Positions 1 through 8,251 of a stretch of 24,922 nt of DNA are shown here, piece after piece. This stretch comes from Candidatus Fermentibacterota bacterium. GTDB lineage: Bacteria > JAFGKV01. The notes beneath the pieces were generated by a model that saw only the letters and a list, made by a program, of their open reading frames with translations, was not told the origin of the DNA and did no database searches. Within the stretch, counting starts at the first letter, position 1. Every line of letters starts with the position of its first letter. The position numbers were made by a program, and so were the translations under genes. The stretch is taken from positions 1 through 24,922 of the forward strand of contig JAUXFG010000045.1 in assembly GCA_030620115.1 (NCBI GenBank), in the 5' to 3' direction.

Positions 1-491
1 CCCACCCCGCTCACAACCCAACCAAACCGCCCCCGCTCCTCCTCACAGGGAGATTCCAGCGTGTGCAGTACCTCTCCGTTCCCGCCGCTGAACACATATG
101 CCCGCCCCGAATCCCAGGTCGTGGGGCACGAATCTGGTTCCTCCTCAATCGCTCCCAGAATCACATCGGGCCAGCCATCTCCATTCAGATCATCGACACC
201 ATCCACGGACCAACCAAAGCCAGCAGGAGGGTTCGGAGAGTACAGAGTATCAAGAGCGCTTCCGTCTAACCCACTGAACAGGTACACCCTGGCCGGGTAG
301 GTGTACTTGAGTCCAACTACCGTTTCCCCTATCCCGTCTCCGTCAAGATCCCCCAGGCTGGAGAGTGATCTTCCAAAGCGGCTCCCCGACTGCAACTCAA
401 GAGTGTACAAGACAGCGATCTCCTCATCTCCAAACCCAGCACCGCCCACAAGCATCACAACAAATGCTGACGCTGCCATGATACGCGACAT
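1..491 (-). CDS. Secreted FG-GAP (integrin alpha-like) repeat protein, N-terminal part
   Basis: Read on the minus strand, an open frame runs from an ATG at 489-491 off the left edge of the window, giving 163 residues without a stop. Residues 1 to about 21 look like a signal peptide (hydrophobic AASAFVVMLVGGAGFG, then acidic DEE). The rest contains FG-GAP units with calcium-binding-like cores: SRFGRSLSSLGDLDGDGIGE, then GFGWSVDGVDDLNGDGWPD, then a third beginning RGRFGWVVSGV. Such repeats form beta-propeller blades in exported or surface proteins. A G-rich stretch (AGGGGGA) about 8 nt before the ATG serves as ribosome-binding site. The next gene on the same strand, at 896-2260, is also a secreted propeller protein. 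The C-terminus, and so any anchor or sorting domain, lies outside the window. The domain class is secure; the role is unknown. Confidence 0.85.
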   Translation of the reverse strand, partial: MSRIMAASAFVVMLVGGAGFGDEEIAVLYTLELQSGSRFGRSLSSLGDLDGDGIGETVVGLKYTYPARVYLFSGLDGSALDTLYSPNPPAGFGWSVDGVDDLNGDGWPDVILGAIEEEPDSCPTTWDSGRAYVFSGGNGEVLHTLESPCEEERGRFGWVVSGV

Positions 492-895
492 CTGTCCATC
501 CCCCTGTTCGCTTCTTTTCGTCTGACACCATTTCCGGACTCGAATACCGAAGGCCGATTCCCGTGCCATGGGATCTCTCTTCACGTAGCTATCTGATCGT
601 GGTAGTCGAGACACATCTGTTGCACCATGACGACGAATGCTCAACCCAAGATCGAGCACAGGCATCAGGGGACCTCCCCCAGCGGCCTATCACAAGGCTG
701 ATGCGTTCGTAAAAACCCAGGAAGCGGATAGTTGGTCCGATTGGTGGGGGTTCTTTTACCTTCCTCACGTCGAGAAAACCGATTCTAGGGGCATCTACGG
801 GCTTCGTTTTTTGGAGCGGATTCCGCCTCGTCTCTCTCATGGGGTTCTTACGAGACCATCAAGGCTGACGGTTGTCTCCACTACGGTCATTGCTT
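492..895. other. Intergenic stretch between two secreted-protein genes
   Basis: About 400 bases between the start of the FG-GAP gene and the stop of the Asp-box gene, both on the minus strand. It should hold the promoter of the FG-GAP gene, but I see no convincing -35/-10 pair. Short open frames here have no good ribosome-binding site and no recognisable protein character. I see no RNA gene and no strong terminator hairpin. Confidence 0.5.
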
Positions 896-2260
896 CTATC
901 TCCTGAGTTTGACTACTCGTTTGCTCTCTTGAGCCTTGCCGCTCCTGATGGTCAGGATGTACACCCCGGGTGGGCTTACTCTGCCCAACTCGTCGCGACC
1001 GTTCCAAACGAGAAACATTTGTCCGCCTGGATCTCCATTTCCCCATAGTCTCCTGACAAGCCGACCTTCCAGAGTATACATCCCCGCGGTGACATCCGAT
1101 CCGTTCATGCCAACTGCCCATGCTCGCAGCATATCCACGAACGGATTCGGAGCCATCTCCAGCCGCAATGACTCTCCTTCTATGAGATCCACGACCTCGG
1201 CACCTACTCCGTCCGTCCACAACCACAAGCCATCGTAACCTGCTGCCATCAGCTCCCCCGGCCTTCCCTTAACCGGAACCATCCAGCTGATCACCGTCGT
1301 ATCCCCAAAACCCTCGTTCATCGGCCCCCACGTTCCACCTCCATCCATGGATCGGTACACCCCAAGACGTCGAGTACCGGGATAGCCGGGTGCCCACGGA
1401 TCAACCAGGTAGATCGTGCCGGGCTCATACAGATCAAACACCATCTGCTTCACGTACCATATGCTGTCAGGGAGGACCCTTGTCTCCCACGTGGTTCCGT
1501 TGTCCCCCGACTCCGCAAACCACGCCCGATCCGTCAAATCCTCTTCCCGAATACTCACTGCACCCCAATGCGAACCATTGAGCGGATCCTGATCAAATGC
1601 CGGTATCTCCCCCTCCAACACTCCTTCCCATGTGAACCCTGCGTCCTCACTTCGCCCCAACCAGGCTCCGCCATCCCGGTGAAGTCCCGCAAAAACAAAG
1701 AGCGAGTCTTCCCTGTGGAATACCATATTGTCGCTCATGTGCGACATCGGGCTCCCAGTCAAGCCCTCCCACGTAACCCCATCATCTACGCTTCTGTACA
1801 GCCAATAGTAGTAGTAGTATGCCTGGATACCGAAGACCATCCCAGGGATCCAAGGACTCGGTATCAACCGGTTCATGGGCGCCTCGATCTCTTCCCAATG
1901 CTCCCCCGCATCGCGGCTTCGCTTCGGCCATGTCCCGGGGCTACACGAGCTTGACCATGACCCACAGTAAATCTCTTCTTGCCTTCTCGGGTTCACCGTC
2001 AAGAGATCCGAGAAGAAGCTCTGGCTCTCAGGTAGAAACCGCCACGTCTGGCCCCCATCAGTACTCTTGTGAACACCACGATCAAGCCCTTGATCGACCG
2101 ACACGTAGATCACGTTCCCTGAATCGGGCAGAGAGACCACCGACCTCACCCGTGTCCCTTCCCACCCTATCCGCCGCCATCGCCATTCCTCAGCCTGGGT
2201 GGTACTGGCGCCAACCACTATGACTATTGTGCTAGCGATCAGGAGCGGCGTTCTATTCAT
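896..2260 (-). CDS. Secreted Asp-box (BNR) beta-propeller protein with FlgD-like / T9SS-like C-terminal domain
   Basis: A 454-residue protein. Residues 1-23 form a signal peptide (h-region LLIASTIVIVVGAS, cleavage probably after TQA). The body carries six Asp-box motifs of the S-x-D-x-G-x-x-W type: KSTDGGQTW (65-73), then RSRDAGEHW, RSVDDGVTW, RSEDAGFTW, ESGDNGTTW and RSMDGGGTW. These mark a sortilin- or sialidase-like propeller, but no sialidase catalytic Arg/Tyr set is recognisable. The last 90 residues (from about LEMAPNPF to the end GVYILTIRSGKAQESKRVVK) match the FlgD-Ig / Por-secretion tail pattern, in which APNPF opens the domain and G-V-Y-x-L closes it. This predicts export across the outer membrane or surface attachment, by analogy with type IX secretion. 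The ribosome-binding site is weak (TAGG). A run of five Tyr is encoded by four TAC and one TAT at 1806-1820. Substrate and role are unknown. Confidence 0.85.
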   Translation of the reverse strand: MNRTPLLIASTIVIVVGASTTQAEEWRWRRIGWEGTRVRSVVSLPDSGNVIYVSVDQGLDRGVHKSTDGGQTWRFLPESQSFFSDLLTVNPRRQEEIYCGSWSSSCSPGTWPKRSRDAGEHWEEIEAPMNRLIPSPWIPGMVFGIQAYYYYYWLYRSVDDGVTWEGLTGSPMSHMSDNMVFHREDSLFVFAGLHRDGGAWLGRSEDAGFTWEGVLEGEIPAFDQDPLNGSHWGAVSIREEDLTDRAWFAESGDNGTTWETRVLPDSIWYVKQMVFDLYEPGTIYLVDPWAPGYPGTRRLGVYRSMDGGGTWGPMNEGFGDTTVISWMVPVKGRPGELMAAGYDGLWLWTDGVGAEVVDLIEGESLRLEMAPNPFVDMLRAWAVGMNGSDVTAGMYTLEGRLVRRLWGNGDPGGQMFLVWNGRDELGRVSPPGVYILTIRSGKAQESKRVVKLRR

Positions 2261-2650
2261 GCCTACGCCTGCCCTATCCGGAAGCGGGGCAGGAGACCGT
2301 TCTCCTTTGTCTCTGCCGATGAAAGATCGCGGATCGCAAATAACAGAGTTGGATATGTATTGGGATCACGAGGCAGATGGTCTGCGTACCGTCTCCTGGG
2401 ATTGGCCAATGGGATTGTGTGCTCCAGCACATCATCCGGCAGTCTCCTCGGCATGGTGGAGCAGGAAGGAAAGCGCAATGGCGCCTGTGTGGCTGGGGAT
2501 TCGATTCGATGGACAGCGATTTCGATACCTTTGGCACCCTGTGTCATACGGCTACCCTCCCGAATGAAGATATAAGTTTATTCGCTGTTGCCTCCTCTGT
2601 CAATGGTTTCTTGAGTACAGAGAGAATCTGGGATCTGGGAACCTATGATC

Positions 2651-2794
2651 GTAACCGTTCATGGGTTCAGCGGGTCTCACACCGATGTCCAGAGTGAGCT
2701 TTGCGTGGTGTTGGATCAACATATAATGAGAGCTGACTTCAGGGAACCTTGAATCCCGCTTCCAGCGGGAAACCCTGAACCCGTGAGCCGTTAC
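2651..2794. repeat. Inverted pair of CTGAACCCGTGAACGGTTAC-type repeats
   Basis: A 20-base arm at 2651-2670 is the reverse complement, at 17 of 20 positions, of an arm at 2775-2794. A related copy (CAACCCGTGAACGGTTAC) lies at 16848-16865, just before the zinc-ribbon gene, and a degraded one near 24067-24092. Each copy is itself nearly palindromic (AACCGTTCACGGGTT). The 100-odd bases between the arms encode nothing recognisable, so the pair may bound a small non-autonomous element or may be two independent copies. Confidence 0.6.
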
Positions 2795-2829
2795 CCAGAA
2801 TCTGGCAGTCCGGGGAAGGTATGAAGAGA

Positions 2830-2927
2830 GATTCTTCGCTCCCGTGGGTCGCTCGGAATGACAGGGATGCTTGGCATTGCACGTAGCAGCACATGTCATT
2901 CTGAGGGAGCGGAGCAACTGAGGAATC
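2830..2927. repeat. Dispersed inverted-repeat element (TCATTCTGAGGGAGCGGAG family), copy 1
   Basis: The left arm at 2830-2863 and right arm at 2894-2927 are imperfect reverse complements of each other (GATTCTTCGCTCC...GGAATGACA against TGTCATTCTGAGGGAGCGGAG...GGAATC). In RNA or single-stranded DNA they would make a long hairpin. The same arm-loop-arm unit recurs at 17233-17328, and a single right arm lies at 3341-3372. Similar TCATTCTGAG...GAAGAATCT repeats are common in many uncultivated bacterial genomes; their function is unknown. Confidence 0.8.
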
Positions 2928-2946
2928 TGGGAGAGGGGGAAAATGC

Positions 2947-2978
2947 GAATTGCTGAATTGCTGAATTGCTGGATTGCT
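2947..2978. repeat. 8-bp tandem repeat, four units of GAATTGCT
   Basis: Three exact GAATTGCT units are followed by GGATTGCT and then by a G-rich stretch (ATGGGGGAATGAGGG). A related C-rich array on the opposite strand sense lies at 5181-5211. This is a simple microsatellite in non-coding DNA. Confidence 0.85.
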
Positions 2979-3097
2979 GAAATGGGGGAATGAGGGATTG
3001 AACATCCTTTCGCCTACGCTCGAGGCAATCCCACGCAAGAAGCGTAGATGTGAGGAGGAGTTCGGGACAAAGTTCGAGACGAAGTTTGTGGGGATCA

Positions 3098-3165
3098 TGG
3101 AGGGCCATGCTCCGTCATGGCCGTAGATGCTCGATACCACGGACGCGACGGAGCGCGTCCCTCCA
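3098..3165. repeat. 68-bp double-hairpin repeat, copy 1
   Basis: An outer 7-bp stem (TGGAGGG 3098-3104 with CCCTCCA 3159-3165) encloses two hairpins with 7-bp stems and 6-base loops: GGCCATG/CATGGCC at 3103-3122 with loop CTCCGT, and GGACGCG/CGCGTCC at 3141-3160 with loop ACGGAG. The two loops are exact reverse complements. An inverted copy of identical length is at 5071-5138, and half a copy is at 14979-15003. Confidence 0.85.
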
Positions 3166-3340
3166 GAGGGTCTGTTGAGCTGGCGATTCGGAGAAAGGGG
3201 ATGCGGGAATGAACATCCAACGGCGAAGAGGGAAGCTGTTGAGCAGGAAGGAGGGAGGAAAGGAAAACATCGAACGCCCAACATCGAATGAGAAGAGGGG
3301 AGCTGACAGCTGATAGCTCGTATTGGACATGGCAACACGC

Positions 3341-3372
3341 GTCATTCTGAGGAGCGGAGCAACTGAAGAATC
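3341..3372. repeat. Half copy of the TCATTCTGAGGGAGCGGAG family
   Basis: Only the right arm (GTCATTCTGAGGAGCGGAGC then AACTGAAGAATC) is present, preceded by GGCAACAC as in the copy at 17286-17293. The missing left arm suggests decay or recombination between copies. Confidence 0.7.
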
Positions 3373-3470
3373 TGGGCAAGAGGGAGGAGAGAAGCAAGAA
3401 TCCAGAAGAGAAGACAAGAATCGAGATCACCGACGATAGATCAACAGATGAATGGAGCCCATCAGAAATC

Positions 3471-3496
3471 TCTAGTATTCCTATGGATTTACTAGA
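3471..3496. promoter_or_regulatory. Short inverted repeat upstream of murF
   Basis: TCTAGTA at 3471-3477 and TACTAGA at 3490-3496 are perfect 7-bp inverted repeats separated by 12 bases, about 120 bases before the murF start in an AT-richer patch. It could be an operator or part of a promoter, but no clear -35/-10 pair can be assigned. Confidence 0.3.
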
Positions 3497-3602
3497 CTAT
3501 TCATTTCAACCTTCTGAAAACCTCTCCAGGGTCTGATCGCCAAGTCTGAGACAAGGAAGGTTGCAGGTGCGGGCCTTGTGATTAGCTTGGGGTGCGGTGA
3601 TA

Positions 3603-3609
3603 GAGGAGG
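3603..3609 (+). promoter_or_regulatory. Ribosome-binding site that sets the murF start
   Basis: GAGGAGG lies 8 bases before the ATG at 3618. An in-frame GTG at 3597 lies upstream of this site and would place the Shine-Dalgarno sequence inside the coding region, so the ATG is preferred. Confidence 0.7.
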
Positions 3610-3617
3610 TACTCCCC

Positions 3618-5039
3618 ATGGGAATAGTGGAGATGCGGACTGAGTGTGTGATCGATATCCATGATGCTGAACATTGGACTAGGGGTCGGTGGACGCATCA
3701 ACCGGCAGATGCCCCTGGAGCCGTGACGCTCGACTCGCGTGCCGTACGGGAAGGCGATCTTTTCGTGGCTCTAAAGGGAGCGATCAGTGATGGGGAAGAA
3801 TTTGTGGCAGACGCGGCGTCCCGTGGCGCCTTGGCTGCTGTCGTGTCGAAGATCCCGGCGGGCGTTGATCCTCGCTTCCCGTGCCTCGTTGTAAAGGACA
3901 CCATGGATGCCCTTCACCGCCTGGCCGGTGGATGCAGGGATCGATTCAAAGGCAGCGTGGTGGCCATTACAGGAAGTGTGGGCAAGACCACGGTCAAGGA
4001 GATGACTGCGGCCATCCTTCAGGTTGAAGGCAAAACCGTATTCACCGCGGGGAACTTCAATAACATCACGGGAGTGCCTCTTACGGTGCTCAGGATGTGG
4101 CAACCAGCATCATATGCGGTAGTGGAAATCGGCATGAGTAAACCCGGCGAGATCAGTCTCCTCGTGCCTCTCGTCCGCCCGCATGTAGCCGGCGTCTTGA
4201 ACGTCCGCCCGGTTCATATGAAAAACTTCTCGGATCTGGGGCAGATTGCCGGCGCCAAGAGGGAAATCTTTGAGGGGCTTGAACCCGGCGGTGTGGCAGT
4301 ACTCAATGCTGATGACCCCCTGGTGAAAGGGATGCACCCCGGGCCAGAGCGTGAATGCCTGTACTTTGGCAGAACACCAAGGGCCGACCTGCGTTTGGGA
4401 AGGGAAGGCTCCTCTGATCTCCACACGCAACGCTTCGAACTCCTCTGGCGCCACGAAAAACTTCCCATAGAGCTGAGAGCCCCTGGTCTCCATAATCGCT
4501 ACAACGCCGCCGCAGCAGCCGCACTTGCATTGGCAGCAGAAGTCGGTTCAGCCTCAATCATCGAAGGCCTCGCCAACTACGACCCTGGAATGATGCGTTC
4601 AAAGCTATGGGAACTTTCTGATGGAAGTGTACTGCTTGAGGACTGCTACAACTCCTCCCCCGCCGCCTTCTCCGCTGCGCTGAATGCGCTTACGCATCTT
4701 CCCGTCCCGGGACGGCGAGTGGTGGTTATGGGTGATATGCTGGAGTTAGGGGATGAAGCTGAGGAATTCCATCGGAATGCCGGCAGAGAAGCGGCGGCAA
4801 AAGATGTCAACTGTCTTCTCGGCTTTGGCCCCCTCTCTGCCTACGCCGTCGAGGAGTTCAGGCGATACGCGCACGGCGCGATGGCGGAGAGTTGTACTGA
4901 TATGGAAGTCCTGAAGGAGCTTTTTGTCCAGGATCACAAACCCGGCGATATTTTGCTCGTAAAAGGTTCCCGCGGGATGTCTCTCGAACGGCTTACCAAG
5001 TATCTCCTTGCGCTCTGGCCGCCGAGGAATCAAAGATAG
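3618..5039 (+). CDS. murF: UDP-N-acetylmuramoyl-tripeptide--D-alanyl-D-alanine ligase MurF
   Basis: This cytoplasmic ligase adds D-Ala-D-Ala to the UDP-MurNAc-tripeptide, the last cytoplasmic step of the peptidoglycan stem peptide. From the ATG at 3618 the protein has 473 residues, usual for MurF. Visible family marks, in order: the N-terminal DSRAVREGDLFVALKG region that binds the uridine nucleotide, the ATP loop GSVGKTT (119-125), GNFNNITGVPLTVL, VEIGMSKPGEI, VLNADDP, EDCYNSSPAAFSAAL (matching the family D-x-YNANP motif), VVMGDMLELGDEAEEFH and the C-terminal LVKGSRGMSLERL. The start is set by the ribosome-binding site at 3603-3609. The gene stands alone rather than inside a division/cell-wall cluster, and converges with engB. 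Confidence 0.96.
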   Translation: MGIVEMRTECVIDIHDAEHWTRGRWTHQPADAPGAVTLDSRAVREGDLFVALKGAISDGEEFVADAASRGALAAVVSKIPAGVDPRFPCLVVKDTMDALHRLAGGCRDRFKGSVVAITGSVGKTTVKEMTAAILQVEGKTVFTAGNFNNITGVPLTVLRMWQPASYAVVEIGMSKPGEISLLVPLVRPHVAGVLNVRPVHMKNFSDLGQIAGAKREIFEGLEPGGVAVLNADDPLVKGMHPGPERECLYFGRTPRADLRLGREGSSDLHTQRFELLWRHEKLPIELRAPGLHNRYNAAAAAALALAAEVGSASIIEGLANYDPGMMRSKLWELSDGSVLLEDCYNSSPAAFSAALNALTHLPVPGRRVVVMGDMLELGDEAEEFHRNAGREAAAKDVNCLLGFGPLSAYAVEEFRRYAHGAMAESCTDMEVLKELFVQDHKPGDILLVKGSRGMSLERLTKYLLALWPPRNQR

Positions 5040-5070
5040 CCCGGATATTCAACCGGCTCATCAGCATCTC

Positions 5071-5138
5071 TGGAGGGACGCGCTCCGTCGCGTCCGCCGT
5101 ATCGAGCATCAACGGCCATGACGGAGCATGGCCCTCCA
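5071..5138. repeat. 68-bp double-hairpin repeat, copy 2, between convergent genes
   Basis: The inverted counterpart of the element at 3098-3165. The outer stem TGGAGGG (5071-5077) / CCCTCCA (5132-5138) encloses GGACGCG/CGCGTCC (5076-5095, loop CTCCGT) and GGCCATG/CATGGCC (5114-5133, loop ACGGAG). It lies between the stop codons of murF and engB, where it could act as a bidirectional terminator or mRNA 3'-end stabiliser, although neither hairpin is followed by a T tract. Confidence 0.8.
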
Positions 5139-5147
5139 TCATCTCCA

Positions 5148-5211
5148 CTTCGATGTTGAATGTTCGATGTTCGACGTTCAATTCCCCCATCCCCCCATTC
5201 CCCCATTCCCC
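5148..5211. repeat. Low-complexity repeat patch (TTCGATGTTGAATGTTCG, then C-rich CCCCCATT array)
   Basis: A run of GTTGAATGTTCGATGTTCGAC-like sequence is followed at 5181-5211 by CCCCCAT/CCCCATT units. The first part recurs at 15013-15045 next to another double-hairpin half copy, and in opposite sense near 3266-3292. The two repeat types therefore travel together. No coding potential. Confidence 0.6.
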
Positions 5212-5214
5212 AGC

Positions 5215-5814
5215 TCAACGCATCTCCATCATGTCCAAAAGCACCTTGATCACACGTCTTTTGCCTTCACCCCTCTTTGCTGAGAACTCCACCACATCGG
5301 CTGTTTCGACTCCGGTCCCTCGGGCCAGCGGCCCAAGGAGCGCGCGGCGACGCCCCCGCGGCACTTTGTCGACCTTCGTTGCAACAACCGCGTAGGGCAT
5401 CTCCATGGTGCGGAGCCAATGGGCCATCTGTTCATCCAGCACATTGTGCCCCCGTCGCAGATCCGTGACCAACACCACACCCTTGAGAGCGGCTCGTTGG
5501 ATGAGGTACCCTTCAACAAGCGCCTTCCATCTTTCCCTGAACTCGTCGGGAAGTCGAGCCCATCCATAGCCCGGCAGATCCACCAGGTTTATCCGCCGCC
5601 CCGCGAGAACAGACTCATAGAAACGGAGGGAACGGGTCTTCCCGGGAGTGCGGCTGATGGGGGCCAGAGCGCGACCAAGCACCACATTGATCAGGGAAGA
5701 CTTCCCCACATTCGATCTGCCCGCAAAGGTAATCTCCGGGAACAACTCCTTCGGGAGCTCATCAAGAGTGCGGACCGTTCTGATTCCCGGTGAACCACCC
5801 CCCCTGCGGACCAT
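5215..5814 (-). CDS. engB: Ribosome-biogenesis GTPase EngB/YsxC
   Basis: A 199-residue TrmE-Era-EngA-EngB-family GTPase, needed in other bacteria for assembly of the large ribosomal subunit. The motifs are G1 GRSNVGKSS (32-40), the switch region with RTPGKT, G3 DLPGYG (79-84), G4 TKVD (146-149) and G5 SAK (178-180). The length is typical of the family. The ATG lies 8 bases after the lon stop codon, with GAGGG just before it, so engB is the last gene of the tig-clpP-clpX-lon operon. A lon-ysxC order is also known from Bacillus, which supports both names. Confidence 0.95.
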   Translation of the reverse strand: MVRRGGGSPGIRTVRTLDELPKELFPEITFAGRSNVGKSSLINVVLGRALAPISRTPGKTRSLRFYESVLAGRRINLVDLPGYGWARLPDEFRERWKALVEGYLIQRAALKGVVLVTDLRRGHNVLDEQMAHWLRTMEMPYAVVATKVDKVPRGRRRALLGPLARGTGVETADVVEFSAKRGEGKRRVIKVLLDMMEMR

Positions 5815-5822
5815 TCCAGCCC

Positions 5823-8225
5823 TCAGATTACTACCGCTTTTGCCAAATCCGCGTGCAGAGGATTGCTGACAAACGAGAGGGCGAGCACCTCATCCATGGT
5901 TTTCACCAAATGAAATTGCATCCCCTTCTTTGCCTGCTTCGGGATGTCGCTCAGCTCTTTCTCATTATCGGCGGGAAGGATTATCTCGGTGACGCCACCT
6001 CGCTGCGCGGCCACCGTCTTCTCCGCAAGTCCTCCCACGGGAAGCACGCGCCCTCGCAGTGTTACCTCGCCGGTCATTGCGAGTGCGCGTTTGGTTGGCT
6101 GCGACGTCAGAGCGGAAATCATCGCCGTAGCCAATGTAATCCCGGCGGACGGGCCATCCTTGGGTATCGCCCCTTCGGGAATATGCACATGGATATCGTG
6201 TTCCAGATGGAACTTCGGGTCCAGATCCAGCGAAGTCGCTCGGCTCCTGATGTAGGTCAGTGCGGCGCGAGCACTCTCTTTCATCACGTCACCAAGCTGC
6301 CCGGTGAGCTGGAGTTCTCCCTTTCCAGGAGTGATCATCACTTCGATAGTGAGCAGCTCTCCGCCGACCTCAGTCCACGCAAGCCCTGTTGCAATGCCTG
6401 GGCTTTGCTCTCCATCGAGCTCCTTCTCCCGATATATGGGAACACCGAGCAGGGCAGGAAGGCGGGCTGGGGTTATCCTGCCAGGTCGAGCGAGCCCGTT
6501 CTTCGCCACACGCGTGGCCACCTTCCGCGCGATTGTCGCCAACACTCGTTCCAATTCCCTGACCCCGGCCTCTCTTGTGTATCGGCCAATGATAGTGTTG
6601 AGCGCCCCATGACTGAGCCTCAACTGCTCGGTCTTGAGACCATGTGATTCGAGAAGCTTGGGGATAAGGAAGCCTTGGGCAATGGCGATCTTCTCATGGC
6701 GAAGATACCCGGGCATCCGAATGATCTCCATCCGATCACTCAGTGCGGGAGGGATTGCGTGGACAGTGTTCGCCGTGGTGATGAACATGACCTCGGAAAG
6801 ATCGAACTCCACCTCCAAGTAATGATCACTGAACGAGTCGTTCTGCTCAGCATCCAGGACTTCCAAGAGCGCCGCCGAAGGATCGCCACGAAAGTCCATG
6901 CTCATCTTATCGACTTCGTCCAGGAGAAAGACAGGATTCTTCGATTCCGCCTTCTTGATGGACTGGATAATCCTTCCGGGGAGCGCTCCTACGTACGTCC
7001 TCCGGTGTCCCCGTATCTCAGCTTCGTCCCTGACACCACCCAGGCTGATTCTTACGAAATTTCTCCCCAGTGCGCGGGCCACAGACTTCCCCAAGGAGGT
7101 TTTCCCCACTCCGGGAGGCCCTACCAGACAAAGGATGGGCCCCTTCATCTTCTTCACCAGCTTCAACACGGCCAGATACTCTATTATGCGTTCCTTGACC
7201 TTCTTCAGACCGTAATGGTCTTCATCAAGGATCTTTGCCGCCGCTCCGATATCCAGTCTATCGGTGGTTCTTATCTCCCATGGAAGGTTGATCAACCAGT
7301 CAAGGTACTGACGAACCACGCCGGTCTCCGGGCTCATGGGCGGAAGTCGTTTCAGTCGAGCCAGTTCATGCTCGACCTTCTCCCGGACCTTCTTGGGCAT
7401 CTCGGATTTGGCAATCTGCGCTTCAATCTCCGCGACATCGTCTCCGTCCTCTTGATCCTGCCCCAGTTCTTTCTGTATGGCCTTGAGCTGCTCATTGAGA
7501 TAGAACTCGCGCTGGTTCTTCTGAACCTGATTCCTGACCTCCTCCTCGATTTTTCGCTCAAGCCTGAGAATATCAAGCTCCTGGGCAAGAAGAAACGCCG
7601 TGAACTCGAGCTGCTGTTTGATATCCAATTCCTCAAGCAACGACTGCTTCACACTTGTGGGGAGGACCATGTGGGCGCCGACCACGTGGGCCAATCTTGA
7701 GGGTGAGATGATATCCTGAACAGAAGCAAGAAGATCATCAGGAAGCCGATGTTGCAGCGTGACGTATTCGGCAAAACCATTCCGAACCGTTCTCACCAGC
7801 GCCTCAAGTTCAGCGACGCCCGCCGTGGGCTCCGGTTCTCCGTTATAGAGAATCACCTCTTGGAGCTTCCCCCGTCTGATGAATCTTTTGACTCTGGCCC
7901 GGCCGATCCCTTCCACCATGACTTTTGCGGAACCGTCACCTATTCTGAGGATCTGCAGAATGCTCACTACGCAACCCACGCGGTAGAGATCCCTGCTGCG
8001 AGGTTCCACCACCTCGGGATCCTTTTGACACACCAGAAAAAGAAGCCTGTCCCCATTGAGTGCCCGCTCCAGCGAAGACAACGATCTGTCTCTGCCCACA
8101 AGAAGAGTAGTCATCATATAGGGGAACATGACAAGATCTCTGACCGGCAGAACGGGCATACGAGATCTGATCTCTATGATATCGGTGTCGCGATACAATC
8201 TCAGGATGGATTGGTCCACGGACAT
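5823..8225 (-). CDS. lon: ATP-dependent protease Lon (LonA type)
   Basis: A cytoplasmic AAA+ serine protease that degrades misfolded and regulatory proteins. With the ATG at 8225 it has 800 residues. Order of parts: N-terminal substrate domain opening with MPVLPVRDLVMFP (23-35), coiled region (about 215-300), Walker A GPPGVGKTS (369-377), Walker B VFLLDEVDK (432-440), and the protease domain with the catalytic Ser693 in PKDGPSAG and Lys736 in VGGLAEK, 43 residues apart as in E. coli Lon. An ATG 87 bases upstream (8312) is in frame but would overlap clpX by about 60 bases and add residues without Lon character, so 8225 is preferred. An AGGGAG site is about 17 bases ahead, rather distant. The clpX stop is 26 bases upstream. 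Confidence 0.95.
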   Translation of the reverse strand: MSVDQSILRLYRDTDIIEIRSRMPVLPVRDLVMFPYMMTTLLVGRDRSLSSLERALNGDRLLFLVCQKDPEVVEPRSRDLYRVGCVVSILQILRIGDGSAKVMVEGIGRARVKRFIRRGKLQEVILYNGEPEPTAGVAELEALVRTVRNGFAEYVTLQHRLPDDLLASVQDIISPSRLAHVVGAHMVLPTSVKQSLLEELDIKQQLEFTAFLLAQELDILRLERKIEEEVRNQVQKNQREFYLNEQLKAIQKELGQDQEDGDDVAEIEAQIAKSEMPKKVREKVEHELARLKRLPPMSPETGVVRQYLDWLINLPWEIRTTDRLDIGAAAKILDEDHYGLKKVKERIIEYLAVLKLVKKMKGPILCLVGPPGVGKTSLGKSVARALGRNFVRISLGGVRDEAEIRGHRRTYVGALPGRIIQSIKKAESKNPVFLLDEVDKMSMDFRGDPSAALLEVLDAEQNDSFSDHYLEVEFDLSEVMFITTANTVHAIPPALSDRMEIIRMPGYLRHEKIAIAQGFLIPKLLESHGLKTEQLRLSHGALNTIIGRYTREAGVRELERVLATIARKVATRVAKNGLARPGRITPARLPALLGVPIYREKELDGEQSPGIATGLAWTEVGGELLTIEVMITPGKGELQLTGQLGDVMKESARAALTYIRSRATSLDLDPKFHLEHDIHVHIPEGAIPKDGPSAGITLATAMISALTSQPTKRALAMTGEVTLRGRVLPVGGLAEKTVAAQRGGVTEIILPADNEKELSDIPKQAKKGMQFHLVKTMDEVLALSFVSNPLHADLAKAVVI

Positions 8226-8251
8226 GGGGCAGGCGAGAGAGAATGCTCCCT

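Larger units (their letters stand above)
2261..3617. other. Long repeat-rich non-coding region upstream of murF
   Basis: About 1.36 kb with no credible gene. Open frames on both strands translate to low-complexity or repeat-derived peptides and lack ribosome-binding sites. The region is a mosaic of dispersed repeats listed separately: an inverted pair at 2651-2794, an arm-loop-arm element at 2830-2927, an 8-bp tandem repeat at 2947-2978, a double hairpin at 3098-3165 and a half element at 3341-3372. AACATCGAA-type low-complexity repeats lie near 3266-3292. A short inverted repeat precedes murF. Confidence 0.75.

Noticed and set aside
61-525. Plus-strand frames over the first 500 bases
   Set aside because: They lie opposite a minus-strand frame with clear FG-GAP motifs, a signal peptide and a ribosome-binding site.
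2947-2978. CRISPR-like array
   Set aside because: The units are 8 bases, directly adjacent and have no spacers; it is a simple tandem repeat.
2739-3430. Several minus-strand frames of 70-200 codons in the murF upstream region
   Set aside because: They are composed of the dispersed repeats, are rich in Ser/Pro/Phe low-complexity sequence and have no ribosome-binding sites.
6675-7700. Plus-strand 341-codon frame opposite lon
   Set aside because: It is antisense to the conserved AAA+ and N-terminal domains of Lon; its composition reflects the complementary codons.
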